Assembly (NCBI RefSeq): GCF_900106795.1
Contig: NZ_FNNS01000013.1
Coordinates: forward strand, 38,452-102,451
Length of the DNA stretch: 64,000 bases
Direction: 5' to 3'
From: Aequorivita viscosa
Lineage (GTDB): Bacteria; Bacteroidota; Bacteroidia; Flavobacteriales; Flavobacteriaceae
Of this stretch, positions 54,117 through 61,241 are shown in pieces. Position 1 is the stretch's first letter; each line of letters starts with the position of its first letter. The notes beneath the pieces are model-generated. The model made no database searches. It saw nothing but the letters and a program-made list of their open reading frames with translations, and was not told the DNA's origin. The position numbers and the translations under genes are program-made.

Positions 54117-55421
54117 TTAGCTTACTGCAGCTTTATAAACACGTAAGCAACGTTCGCGGGCTTCTTTATGGTCGACTATTTTTTCAGGATAGCTTTTGGT
54201 GCCATATTCGGGAATCCATTTTTTTATGTACTCGTGTTGTTTATCAAACTTTTCAATTTGCGTGGTAGGATTAAATATTCTAAAGTACGGTGCTGCATCA
54301 ACACCACTTCCTGCTGCCCATTGCCAGTTGCCCACATTGCTTGCCATTTCATAATCCAGAAGTTTCTCTGCGAAATAGGCTTCACCCCAACGCCAATCTA
54401 TTAAAAGATGTTTGCATAAAAAGCTTGCCACCAACATCCTAACGCGATTATGCATATAACCCGTAGTGTTTAATTGACGCATCCCTGCATCGACAAGGGG
54501 ATAGCCGGTTTTTCCTTGTTTCCACTTTTCAAATTCGGTTTCATTATTGCGCCATTCAATCCGATCGTATTTCTTCTTAAAAGCATTTTCTGCGGTTTCA
54601 GGGAAATGCCATAATATTTGCATAAAAAACTCCCTCCAAATAAGTTCTTGCCAAAAAGTTTCATTGTTTTCTGATATCGCTTTCTTTATAATTTTACGAA
54701 TGCTCACAGTTCCAAAACGAAGGTGAGGTCCAAGGTGTGAAGTCGCATCTTGTGCAGGAAAATTTCGTTTCTCCTCGTATTCTTGAATTGTAGTAGGTGT
54801 AACGTCGTAGTCTGGAATGTTTATTTTTGATTTCTTAAAACCAAAATCGGATAGCGAAAGGTTTGGAAGTCGTGAATTTTGATATAAATTCCCTAAAAAT
54901 TCTTTAGTATAAAATATTTTTCCTTTATACCCATCACGAAATTTTTCTTTCCAAATTTTCATATAAGGAGTATACACAACATACGGGTCTCCATCCTTTT
55001 TAACGACTTCATCTTTTTCAAAAATAACTTGATCTTTATAGGTGTAAAATCCGATAGATTTTTCGGAAAGTATTTTTTCTATCTGTTTATCCCTTTTTAT
55101 GGCATAAGGCTCGTAATCGTGATTTGTAATTACATTTTGAACATCGAAATCGAAAATAATATTTTGAAAAACATCTTTTGGCTTTCCGTGATATATTGCG
55201 ATGCTGCTTCCGTTGTCTTGCAGCTCATTTCGCATTTTTTGTAACGTTTCAAAAATGAAAGTCACACGTGCATCATCTTCTGGGAGTTCATTTACTATTT
55301 CAGAATCAAATATAAAAATGGGAAGTACTGGAAATTTTCCGTGAAGGGCTTTATAAAAACCTACATTGTCATCTAGTCGCAAATCTCTTCGAAACCAGAA
55401 TACATTTACTTTTTTCTCCAA
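54117..55421 (-). CDS. phrB: Deoxyribodipyrimidine photolyase (class I CPD type)
   Basis: Repairs cyclobutane pyrimidine dimers with blue light. 434 residues. The N-terminal antenna-binding Rossmann domain starts VNVFWFRRDLRLDDNVG. The FAD domain has WREFFMQILWHFP, the conserved YPLVDAGMRQLNTTGYMHNRVRM, FLCKHLLIDWRWGE, NVGNWQWAAGSGVDAAPYFRIFNP (given here in part: NWQWAAGSGVDAAPYFRIF). The electron-transfer tryptophans are contained in those blocks. Part of a leftward cluster with an SDR (two bases away) and an SRPBCC protein. Confidence 0.94.
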   Translation of the reverse strand: MEKKVNVFWFRRDLRLDDNVGFYKALHGKFPVLPIFIFDSEIVNELPEDDARVTFIFETLQKMRNELQDNGSSIAIYHGKPKDVFQNIIFDFDVQNVITNHDYEPYAIKRDKQIEKILSEKSIGFYTYKDQVIFEKDEVVKKDGDPYVVYTPYMKIWKEKFRDGYKGKIFYTKEFLGNLYQNSRLPNLSLSDFGFKKSKINIPDYDVTPTTIQEYEEKRNFPAQDATSHLGPHLRFGTVSIRKIIKKAISENNETFWQELIWREFFMQILWHFPETAENAFKKKYDRIEWRNNETEFEKWKQGKTGYPLVDAGMRQLNTTGYMHNRVRMLVASFLCKHLLIDWRWGEAYFAEKLLDYEMASNVGNWQWAAGSGVDAAPYFRIFNPTTQIEKFDKQHEYIKKWIPEYGTKSYPEKIVDHKEARERCLRVYKAAVS

Positions 55422-55423
55422 AA

Positions 55424-56119
55424 CTAGTTAATATTTAAAGTTGATAATCCACCGTCGACTCCAAAAACCTGACCTGTAATCCATTTAGATTCGTCACTGA
55501 GCAGAAATGTTGCCATTGCAGCAATATCATCTGTACTTCCTACTTTTTTTAAAGGATGTCTTTGGGCCATTTTTTCTTTTTTGGTTTCAGAATTCAAAAG
55601 TTTTTCGGCCAATGGCGAATCTGTTAAAGAAGGTGCAATAACATTTACTCTAAAGTTGGGCGCATATTCTGCTGCCAGCGCTTTTGCAAAACCTTCGATA
55701 GCACCTTTGGAAGCTGCGATACTGGTATGAAAAGGCATTCCTACTTTAACCGCAACTGTACTGAAAAAAACTAGACTCGCCTGATTCGAATTTTGTAATT
55801 TTGGTAATAACCCTTGCACAATCCGAATTAAGGCGTGAAAATTGAGTTCCATATCTGCTTTAAAGACTTCTGAACTTGTTCTTTTAAAAGGTTTTAGATT
55901 AATGCTGCCGGGACAATATACCAAACCGTCAATTGTATCGGGCAAGTCAAGTGCTTCAATAGCGTCATTAAGAACATCGAAAGTGTGATAAACAAACCCT
56001 TTAGGCATGTTTTCATTACTTCTAGAAGCTATTATTACGTTGTGGTTGTCGATAAGTTTAGCTGCAATAGATGCCCCAATACCATATGAGCCACCTATTA
56101 AAAGTATGTTTTTTTTCAT
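55424..56119 (-). CDS. Atypical short-chain dehydrogenase/reductase (SDR) lacking the catalytic Tyr
   Basis: A 231-residue SDR fold. The cofactor motif is GGSYGIGASIA (9-19), a GxxxGxG variant, and YCPGS replaces NNAG near 68-72. The catalytic Ser120 is present (VFFSTVAV) and Lys138 is present, but the Tyr four residues before Lys is Ile134 (TSIAASKGA). The C-terminus WITGQVFGVDGG is intact. Such proteins may bind rather than reduce their substrate, or use another acid. It starts 16 bases after the SRPBCC gene ends and ends two bases before phrB. Confidence 0.87.
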   Translation of the reverse strand: MKKNILLIGGSYGIGASIAAKLIDNHNVIIASRSNENMPKGFVYHTFDVLNDAIEALDLPDTIDGLVYCPGSINLKPFKRTSSEVFKADMELNFHALIRIVQGLLPKLQNSNQASLVFFSTVAVKVGMPFHTSIAASKGAIEGFAKALAAEYAPNFRVNVIAPSLTDSPLAEKLLNSETKKEKMAQRHPLKKVGSTDDIAAMATFLLSDESKWITGQVFGVDGGLSTLNIN

Positions 56120-56134
56120 GTTAAAATCCTGAAA

Positions 56135-56596
56135 TTACATAGCACCAAAAAGTTCCACTAGTTTATTTTTTCGATACTCAAAAATTTCATCGAGTTTTGG
56201 TTTTACCAGCAGCGGGTGTGCTAGTTCTCCAAGAAAGCCCAACGGAAGTTTGTAGTGTAGTAAATCTTCCATTTCAACTCCGCCGTCTATTTCTTTTAAA
56301 AAGTGCTTATGATGCCAAAGCGAATAAGGGCCAAAGCGCTGCTCGTCTACAAAATACTCTTGATAAACTGAATGCGTAATTTCGGTAACCCATTTGGTTT
56401 TGATTCCAAATAGTGGTGTTACAATATATTCTATAATTTGCCCAGCAAACATTGCACGGTCTGCACCAGATTGAATATGGAAGCCCATATAATCAGGTGT
56501 AATTACTTTTAGGTTCCTCGGATTTGAAAAAAAATCCCAAGCCTCATTTATTGAAATAGGTAAATGCTGCTTCGTATGCAGTGTATGTATGCTCAT
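56135..56596 (-). CDS. SRPBCC family protein of the photolyase cluster
   Basis: A 153-residue ligand-pocket protein of the cyclase/dehydrase-like subgroup: LPISINEAWDFFSNPRNLKV at the N-terminus, HHKHFLKEIDGGVEMEDLL and FEYRKNKLVELFGAM near the end. It starts the phrB/SDR cluster; in many Bacteroidota and Proteobacteria an SRPBCC, SDR and photolyase are found together with light-stress genes. The light link is an inference from neighbours; the ligand is unknown. Confidence 0.8.
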   Translation of the reverse strand: MSIHTLHTKQHLPISINEAWDFFSNPRNLKVITPDYMGFHIQSGADRAMFAGQIIEYIVTPLFGIKTKWVTEITHSVYQEYFVDEQRFGPYSLWHHKHFLKEIDGGVEMEDLLHYKLPLGFLGELAHPLLVKPKLDEIFEYRKNKLVELFGAM

Positions 56597-56600
56597 ACAA

Positions 56601-56717
56601 TTACTTTCTTTTTTTAAGGGAAAGCTTGCTATTCATTTGAAGAAGCCTATTTGTTAACATGTTTGGTGCTTTTTTTTGTTCCGTTGGACGAAACAATCGT
56701 TGTAAAATTCTTATCAT
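56601..56717 (-). CDS. Possible 38-residue basic protein
   Basis: An open frame immediately upstream of the SRPBCC gene on the same strand: MIRILQRLFRPTEQKKAPN followed by MLTNRLLQMNSKLSLKKRK. It is strongly basic, four bases before the SRPBCC start. No family is recognised. It is plausible as a leader or small protein, but it could be chance. Confidence 0.3.
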   Translation of the reverse strand: MIRILQRLFRPTEQKKAPNMLTNRLLQMNSKLSLKKRK

Positions 56718-56722
56718 AAATT

Positions 56723-56730
56723 TATCTTTG
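56723..56730 (+). promoter_or_regulatory. -7 box TATCTTTG in the 332-base gap before the DUF2911 gene
   Basis: Perfect TAnnTTTG match on the plus strand, 198 bases before the DUF2911 ATG; a closer imperfect box TAACTTCG is at 56888-56895. Besides the small minus-strand open frame at 56601-56717, the gap 56597-56928 shows nothing else. Confidence 0.4.
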
Positions 56731-56928
56731 CTTAAAGATAGTTTGTTTTATGATAACTCAAAAAGTTTAAACGGAATAAATTTGATTTATATTGAAAATT
56801 GTTTCTTTTTGTCTTACATGAGTGCTGTACAGTGTAGTTTAACGGACTTTTTAAGATTTAATTAACGATTTAGAATTTCTCAAAGACTAACTTCGTATCC
56901 GAATTAAAAACACATAAATACTTATAAA

Positions 56929-57774
56929 ATGAAAAAGATACTTATGCTTTTTGCGGCAATGACTTTCACAATTGGTCTACAGGCGCAAATCCAGACCCCA
57001 CAGCCTAGTCCTTTCCAAAAAACGGAACAAAAAGTAGGACTTACAGATGTTACACTAGAGTATTCACGTCCGTCTATGCGAGGCAGGGCTTTATACGGAG
57101 ATTTAGTTCCTTTTGACAAAATTTGGCGAACTGGAGCAAATATGAATACTAAAATTACGTTTAGTGATGAAGTTGAAATAGGCGGAACAGCGCTAAAAGC
57201 GGGGACCTATGCTATTTTCACAAAGCCAGGAGCTTCCAATTGGGAAGTGTATTTTTATACCGATTCGAACAATTGGGGAGAGCCTTCAGAATGGGATGAT
57301 TCTAAGGTAGCTGCTAAGGTTACTGTGCCAGCACAACCAATGACCATGGAGGTTGAAACTTTTACAATTAGTTTTGACGATTTAAAGAATGATTCTGCAA
57401 TTTTGGGTATCGTTTGGGGTAAAACGTATGTTGGAGTTCCAATTAAATTCATTACCGATAAAATTATGTCTTCTGCTATTGAACGCGTAATGAATGGTCC
57501 TACTTTTACCGACTATTACGCTGCTGCCGTATATTATTTTCAAGCAGATAAAGATATTAAACAAGCAAAAGAATGGATGGACAAAGCGATGGAACTAAAT
57601 AAGAAGCCAGCGTTTTATCAAGTACGTCAGAAAGCTTTAATTTACGCCAAAGCAGGTGATAAAAAAGGGGCAATTGCTGCAGCAAAAGAATCATTAAGGT
57701 TATCTAAAGAAGCAGGAAATGACGACTATGTTGCCCTAAATACCAAAACATTAAAAGAATGGGGTGCAATGTAA
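56929..57774 (+). CDS. DUF2911 exported protein with TPR-like tail
   Basis: 281 residues. The signal peptide ends LQAQ at about residue 19. DUF2911 occupies about 30-175: LEYSRPSMRGRALYGDLVPF, IWRTGANMNTKITFSDEV, KAGTYAIFTKPG and WGKTYVGVPI. The last 80 residues are helical and TPR-like (DKDIKQAKEWMDKAMELNKK, AKAGDKKGAIAAAKESLRLS). Family members are widespread in Bacteroidota envelopes; function unknown. Monocistronic, ended by a strong hairpin. Confidence 0.87.
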   Translation: MKKILMLFAAMTFTIGLQAQIQTPQPSPFQKTEQKVGLTDVTLEYSRPSMRGRALYGDLVPFDKIWRTGANMNTKITFSDEVEIGGTALKAGTYAIFTKPGASNWEVYFYTDSNNWGEPSEWDDSKVAAKVTVPAQPMTMEVETFTISFDDLKNDSAILGIVWGKTYVGVPIKFITDKIMSSAIERVMNGPTFTDYYAAAVYYFQADKDIKQAKEWMDKAMELNKKPAFYQVRQKALIYAKAGDKKGAIAAAKESLRLSKEAGNDDYVALNTKTLKEWGAM

Positions 57775-57830
57775 TGTTGTATAATGGTACCTCAAATATT
57801 TTGTAATCTTTAGGTTGAGGGTATAAGAAA

Positions 57831-57858
57831 AGGCTTCCAAGTTATTGGAGGCTTTTTT
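57831..57858 (+). terminator. Intrinsic terminator after the DUF2911 gene
   Basis: GGCTTCCAA, a four-base loop, TTGGAGGC with one wobble, then seven T residues, 57 bases after the stop codon. Confidence 0.85.
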
Positions 57859-58116
57859 TGATTAAGAATTTTAAGGTAGTATTGAGACAATCTATTTAAA
57901 CTGGAAATGAATATCGAATAATTGTACTTGTTTAGACTTCGGAAATCAACTAAAAATCGATTGTTTTACAAATGGCTTGTAAATCGCTTTAAAATGTACC
58001 AAAAATCAAATTCGATAATTAATTTGTTTTTATGTAATAAAAATGTGAGGTTTAGATTTATAATCATTTTAATTTTATATATATTTATCCGTTAACAAAA
58101 ATCAATGTAACCAGCA
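57859..58116. other. A/T-rich region upstream of the methyltransferase
   Basis: No gene or repeat is seen. A near-match -7 box TAGATTTA lies in the downstream part of this gap. Together with the terminator this fills the 342-base gap. Confidence 0.35.
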
Positions 58117-58941
58117 ATGAGCCAAGACGTATCCAAAATTCTAGAGACTAATAAGAGACAGAAGGAATTTTATAACTCTACAAGTAAGAAAAAGAAAAAC
58201 CTTCCAACTAAAATCTGGTCAACTATAAGAAACGGATTACTTAGTGACTATAGAAAGAATTACGATTTGAAAGACAGGGTGTACGATGAGCACAAAATAT
58301 GGTTTGGTGATTTAAAGGATAAAAAGGTTCTTGATTTAGGTTGCTTGCGTGGAAACGCATTATCTCTATATTTAGCTGAAAACGCTAAAGAATATATAGG
58401 TATAGACCTAAGTGATACGGCAATTGATGTGCTACAGAAGAATATTGAAAAAGCAAATTGCAAGAATGCTAAGGCGATTGCTGTAGATTTCCTGTCTCCG
58501 GAATTTTCCGAAAAAGACTTTGATTTAATCTATGCCTATGGTGTCCTCCATCACTTTGAGGACTTTGACTTATTAGTGAATAAATTAAATGAAAAACTAG
58601 CTCCAGGTGGCGTTATCATCTCTTATGATCCTCTTCAAACAAGCTTGCCTATAAAAATAATGAGGTCTCTGTATAGACCCTTCCAAAGTGATAAAGATTG
58701 GGAATGGCCATTTTCAAAACAAACGCTAAAAAAAATAGACTCATCTTTTGATATTGTTGAAAAGAGAGGGATGTTAGGAAAAAGTAAGTACGGAATTCCA
58801 TTAAACTTTTTGCCACTCAGTAAAAGTTATAAAAGGAAAAAAGTGTCTAAGATGATCGAAAAGGACTGGAACGCCGATTCTTGGAAGGATATTCATAGTT
58901 GCATGCATCTTACCTTGAAACTACAAAAAAAGCCGAGTTAA
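58117..58941 (+). CDS. Class I SAM-dependent methyltransferase
   Basis: A 274-residue methyltransferase, Lys-rich, with SAM motif I VLDLGCLRGNALSLYLA (near 70-86) and GIDLSDTAIDVLQ as the acidic loop. The motif IV equivalent is DLIYAYGVLHHFEDFDLLVN, followed by APGGVIISYDPL. The pattern (LHHF, then ISYDP) is that of small-molecule or lipid methyltransferases of the Methyltransf_11/25 type. No partner genes. The more A/T-rich composition than its neighbours, long A/T-rich flanks and isolation hint at later acquisition; weak evidence. Confidence 0.83.
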   Translation: MSQDVSKILETNKRQKEFYNSTSKKKKNLPTKIWSTIRNGLLSDYRKNYDLKDRVYDEHKIWFGDLKDKKVLDLGCLRGNALSLYLAENAKEYIGIDLSDTAIDVLQKNIEKANCKNAKAIAVDFLSPEFSEKDFDLIYAYGVLHHFEDFDLLVNKLNEKLAPGGVIISYDPLQTSLPIKIMRSLYRPFQSDKDWEWPFSKQTLKKIDSSFDIVEKRGMLGKSKYGIPLNFLPLSKSYKRKKVSKMIEKDWNADSWKDIHSCMHLTLKLQKKPS

Positions 58942-59224
58942 TGGCTTGTACCATAGGCTAAAGCACCGGGGTTAATGAGATAAAAGTCTTTGTTGGGATG
59001 TATCTCAAGTAAGTTTGTGATAAAACAATAATACACTTTTAAAGTATTTTTTTAAAAAACACAATCTAGCTATCGAGATATTAATTAAGGAATAAATATT
59101 TTATAAACTTGTAATATGCAGTCAATGTGATTATCAGACTATTTCAATTTTAGTCAAACGTTTTCAGTCATTTGGCAAAGAGTTCGTACATCTCTGTCGG
59201 ACAATAATAATTTATAAAATAAGT

Positions 59225-60163
59225 TTATTTCTTCATCGGACTTATAATCTTCACATCTTGAAAAGCAATTGCCCCACGTATTACAGCTGATATAACGTCG
59301 TGGAGCGCATTGGTGATTTGCATTTTGAGTTCGCTTTTACTATAAATTAGGCTTACCTCTCTCGCAGGGGAAGGGTTTTTGAAATACCGTAGGTTCTTGA
59401 TCTTCGTTGAAGCTATATCCAGCGTGTGTAAATAGGGTAGGAGTGTCATCCCCATGCCTTCGTCTGATAGTTTTACCAAGGTCTCGAAACTCCCGCTTTC
59501 CAATTGAAACTTGTCTTGTGTACTGTTTTTGCTAGCCTTGCAGATGTTTACAATGCCATCCCTAAAGCAATGCCCATCTTCCAAAAGTAATATGTCGTGT
59601 ATATCCAGATCTTCCGATTCCAATTCCTTTTTGGAGTATAAACGATGACTTTCTGGAATATAACCCACAAATGGTTCGTAATAGAGGGGGCGCTCTGCAA
59701 TTTTTTCTTGTTCTAAAGGCGTTGCGGCAATAGCTGCGTCTAGATAGCCCTCATTTATCTGCATGATTATTTCATCCGTGTTTAATTCCTCTATTCTAAG
59801 TTGTACTTTCGGATAACGGTTTGAAAATGTTTTTAGAAACATAGGCAGTAACGTTGGCATTACCGTAGGGATAATTCCTAGTTTAAACGCTCCGCCAATA
59901 TAACCCTTCTCTTGATCTACAACATCCTGCATCCGTTCCGACTCGTTGACAATACTCCGAGCCTGCTCCACTATTTTTTTACCCACAGCGGTGAGTTCAA
60001 TGGGTTTTTTACCTCTGTCAAAAATTAGAATGTCCAATTCCTGCTCCAGTTTCTGTATCTGCATACTCAATGTTGGCTGGGTAACAAAGGTTTTTTCAGC
60101 CGCTTTGGTAAAGTTTTGGTGTTCTGCTACAGCTAATACGTATTTGAGTTGAGTGATTGTCAT
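59225..60163 (-). CDS. oxyR: Hydrogen peroxide-sensing LysR regulator OxyR
   Basis: 312 residues. The N-terminal winged helix-turn-helix has FTKAAEKTFVTQPTLSMQIQKLE (in part: AAEKTFVTQPTLSMQIQ). In the regulatory domain EDGHCFRDGIVNIC places cysteines at 199 and 208 with the same spacing and, by my count, numbering as E. coli OxyR, where they form the peroxide-sensing disulfide. It should activate antioxidant genes when oxidised. No catalase or Dps gene lies next to it in the window. Read away from the repeat island, with its own promoter. Confidence 0.93.
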   Translation of the reverse strand: MTITQLKYVLAVAEHQNFTKAAEKTFVTQPTLSMQIQKLEQELDILIFDRGKKPIELTAVGKKIVEQARSIVNESERMQDVVDQEKGYIGGAFKLGIIPTVMPTLLPMFLKTFSNRYPKVQLRIEELNTDEIIMQINEGYLDAAIAATPLEQEKIAERPLYYEPFVGYIPESHRLYSKKELESEDLDIHDILLLEDGHCFRDGIVNICKASKNSTQDKFQLESGSFETLVKLSDEGMGMTLLPYLHTLDIASTKIKNLRYFKNPSPAREVSLIYSKSELKMQITNALHDVISAVIRGAIAFQDVKIISPMKK

Positions 60164-60180
60164 TGTAAGTATTGTTTATG

Positions 60181-60188
60181 CAAAGATA
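60181..60188 (-). promoter_or_regulatory. -7 box TATCTTTG for oxyR
   Basis: Perfect TAnnTTTG match on the minus strand, 17 bases before the oxyR ATG. No convincing -33 box. Confidence 0.6.
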
Positions 60189-60245
60189 GGGTTTGTATTG
60201 GGATTCTCTATTCGTAATAGTTGTTTCATAGAGAGGGGTGAAAAT

Positions 60246-60287
60246 GAAATCGAAAACGAAAACGAAATCGAAATTGAAAACGAAAAA
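60246..60287. repeat. Degenerate hexamer repeat GAAANN (7 units)
   Basis: Seven 6-base units: GAAATC, GAAAAC, GAAAAC, GAAATC, GAAATT, GAAAAC, GAAAAA. The same kind of words occurs at 25796. Confidence 0.65.
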
Positions 60288-60311
60288 GGAGTGACCCCCG
60301 GCCCCTAAAAA

Positions 60312-60357
60312 GGTACTTCGGCTGCGCTCAGTATGACAAGGGATTGCGTCTGGGGTG
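60312..60357. repeat. 46-bp element, copy 1
   Basis: Begins GGTACTTCGGCTGCGCTC and ends GCGTCTGGGGTG. The first 20 bases form an imperfect palindrome (TACT...AGTA). The other copies at 60568 and 60833 differ at two positions (T for G and A for C). Confidence 0.75.
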
Positions 60358-60363
60358 TTATCT

Positions 60364-60550
60364 GTTGTCGGTTGTCTGTTGTTGGTTGTCGGTTGTTGGT
60401 TGTCGGTTGTCTGTTGTCTGTTGTCTGTTGTTGGTTGTCGGTTGTTGGTTGTCGGTTGTCTGTTGTTGGTTGTCTGTTGTCTGTTGTTGGTTGTCTGTTG
60501 TTGGTTGTCGGTTGTTGGTTGTTGGTTGTCGGTTGTCTGTTGTCTGTTGT
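60364..60550. repeat. Heptamer array: 27 GTTGT cores with three-state junctions
   Basis: 27 invariant GTTGT cores separated by 26 dinucleotides, of which 7 are CG, 10 are CT and 9 are TG, by my count; no other junction occurs. The array contains no stop codon in several frames, so it produces long low-complexity open frames on both strands that I do not regard as genes. Confidence 0.9.
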
Positions 60551-60784
60551 TTTTAGATGCATTATTTGGTACTTCGTCTGCGCTCAGTATGAAAAGGGAT
60601 TGCGTCTGGGGTGACAGTTTGAACCACGATTGTTTGATTCACGACAAATAAACTGAAGGTTTTTACCATATATTTTATCATCATTCACCACTTATTAATA
60701 ATTGAATATTCGCTATTCTTCCAATTTCCAATTTCCAATCTCCAATCTCCAATCTCCAATCTCCAATCGTCAATCGTACATGAC

Positions 60785-60817
60785 AAACCTGACAGGTCTC
60801 AAAGACCTGTCAGGTTT
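60785..60817. repeat. Hairpin repeat, ACCTGnnAGGT family, copy 3
   Basis: Perfect 15-bp stem (60785-60799 and 60803-60817) with loop CAA. The cores are ACCTGACAGGT and ACCTGTCAGGT. Confidence 0.8.
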
Positions 60818-61063
60818 TAGACTTAGTCTTTTGGTACTTCGTCTGCGCTCAGTATGAAAAGGGATTGCGTCTGGGGTGATAGTTTGAACCACGATTGTTT
60901 GATTCTGGACAAATAAACTGAAGGTTTTTACCATATATTTTATCATCATTCACCACTTATTATTAGTTCAATATTCGTTATTCTTCCAATCTCCAATCTC
61001 AAATCTCCAATCGTAAATCTCCAATCTCCAATCTCCAATCGTAAATCGTCAATCGTACATGAC

Positions 61064-61115
61064 AAACCTGACAGGTCTCAAAGACCTGTCAGGTTTTAAA
61101 GACCTGTCAGGTTTT
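61064..61115. repeat. Hairpin repeat, ACCTGnnAGGT family, copy 4 with extra arm
   Basis: The same left arm (61064-61078) is followed by two right arms (61082-61096 and 61100-61115), so two alternative 15-bp stems are possible. Confidence 0.8.
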
Positions 61116-61241
61116 AGACTTGGTCTTTGATTCGTATTAATAGCTATCACTTACTAAAAATTTTTTTAGCGCCTGTCAGCTTTGGGTGAACGGAATTTTG
61201 AAATATTTTAATCGGACACTATTGTTATGGAAACATATAAA

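Larger units (their letters stand above)
60568..61128. repeat. Tandem duplication of a ~265-bp composite unit
   Basis: Unit A is 60568-60832 and unit B is 60833 to about 61128. Each carries, in order, the 46-bp element, a shared TTGAACCACGATTGTTTGAT stretch, a heptamer array of CCAATCT-type words (8 units at 60721-60776, 10 units at 60986-61055), and an ACCTGnnAGGT hairpin followed by TAGACTT and GTCTTT. Unit B has extra heptamers and an extra half-hairpin. Confidence 0.8.

Noticed and set aside
54168..54404. Open frames antisense to the photolyase and other certain genes
   Set aside because: They overlap strongly supported genes completely and show no family features.
60364..60550. CRISPR array
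   Set aside because: Units are 7 bases long without spacers of 25-40 bases, and no cas genes are present.
60305..60562. An 85-residue open frame (DNRQPTT repeats) and several plus-strand frames over the GTTGT array
   Set aside because: The 7-base period gives stop-free frames on both strands with no start context, no family and purely repetitive sequence; they are by-products of the array.
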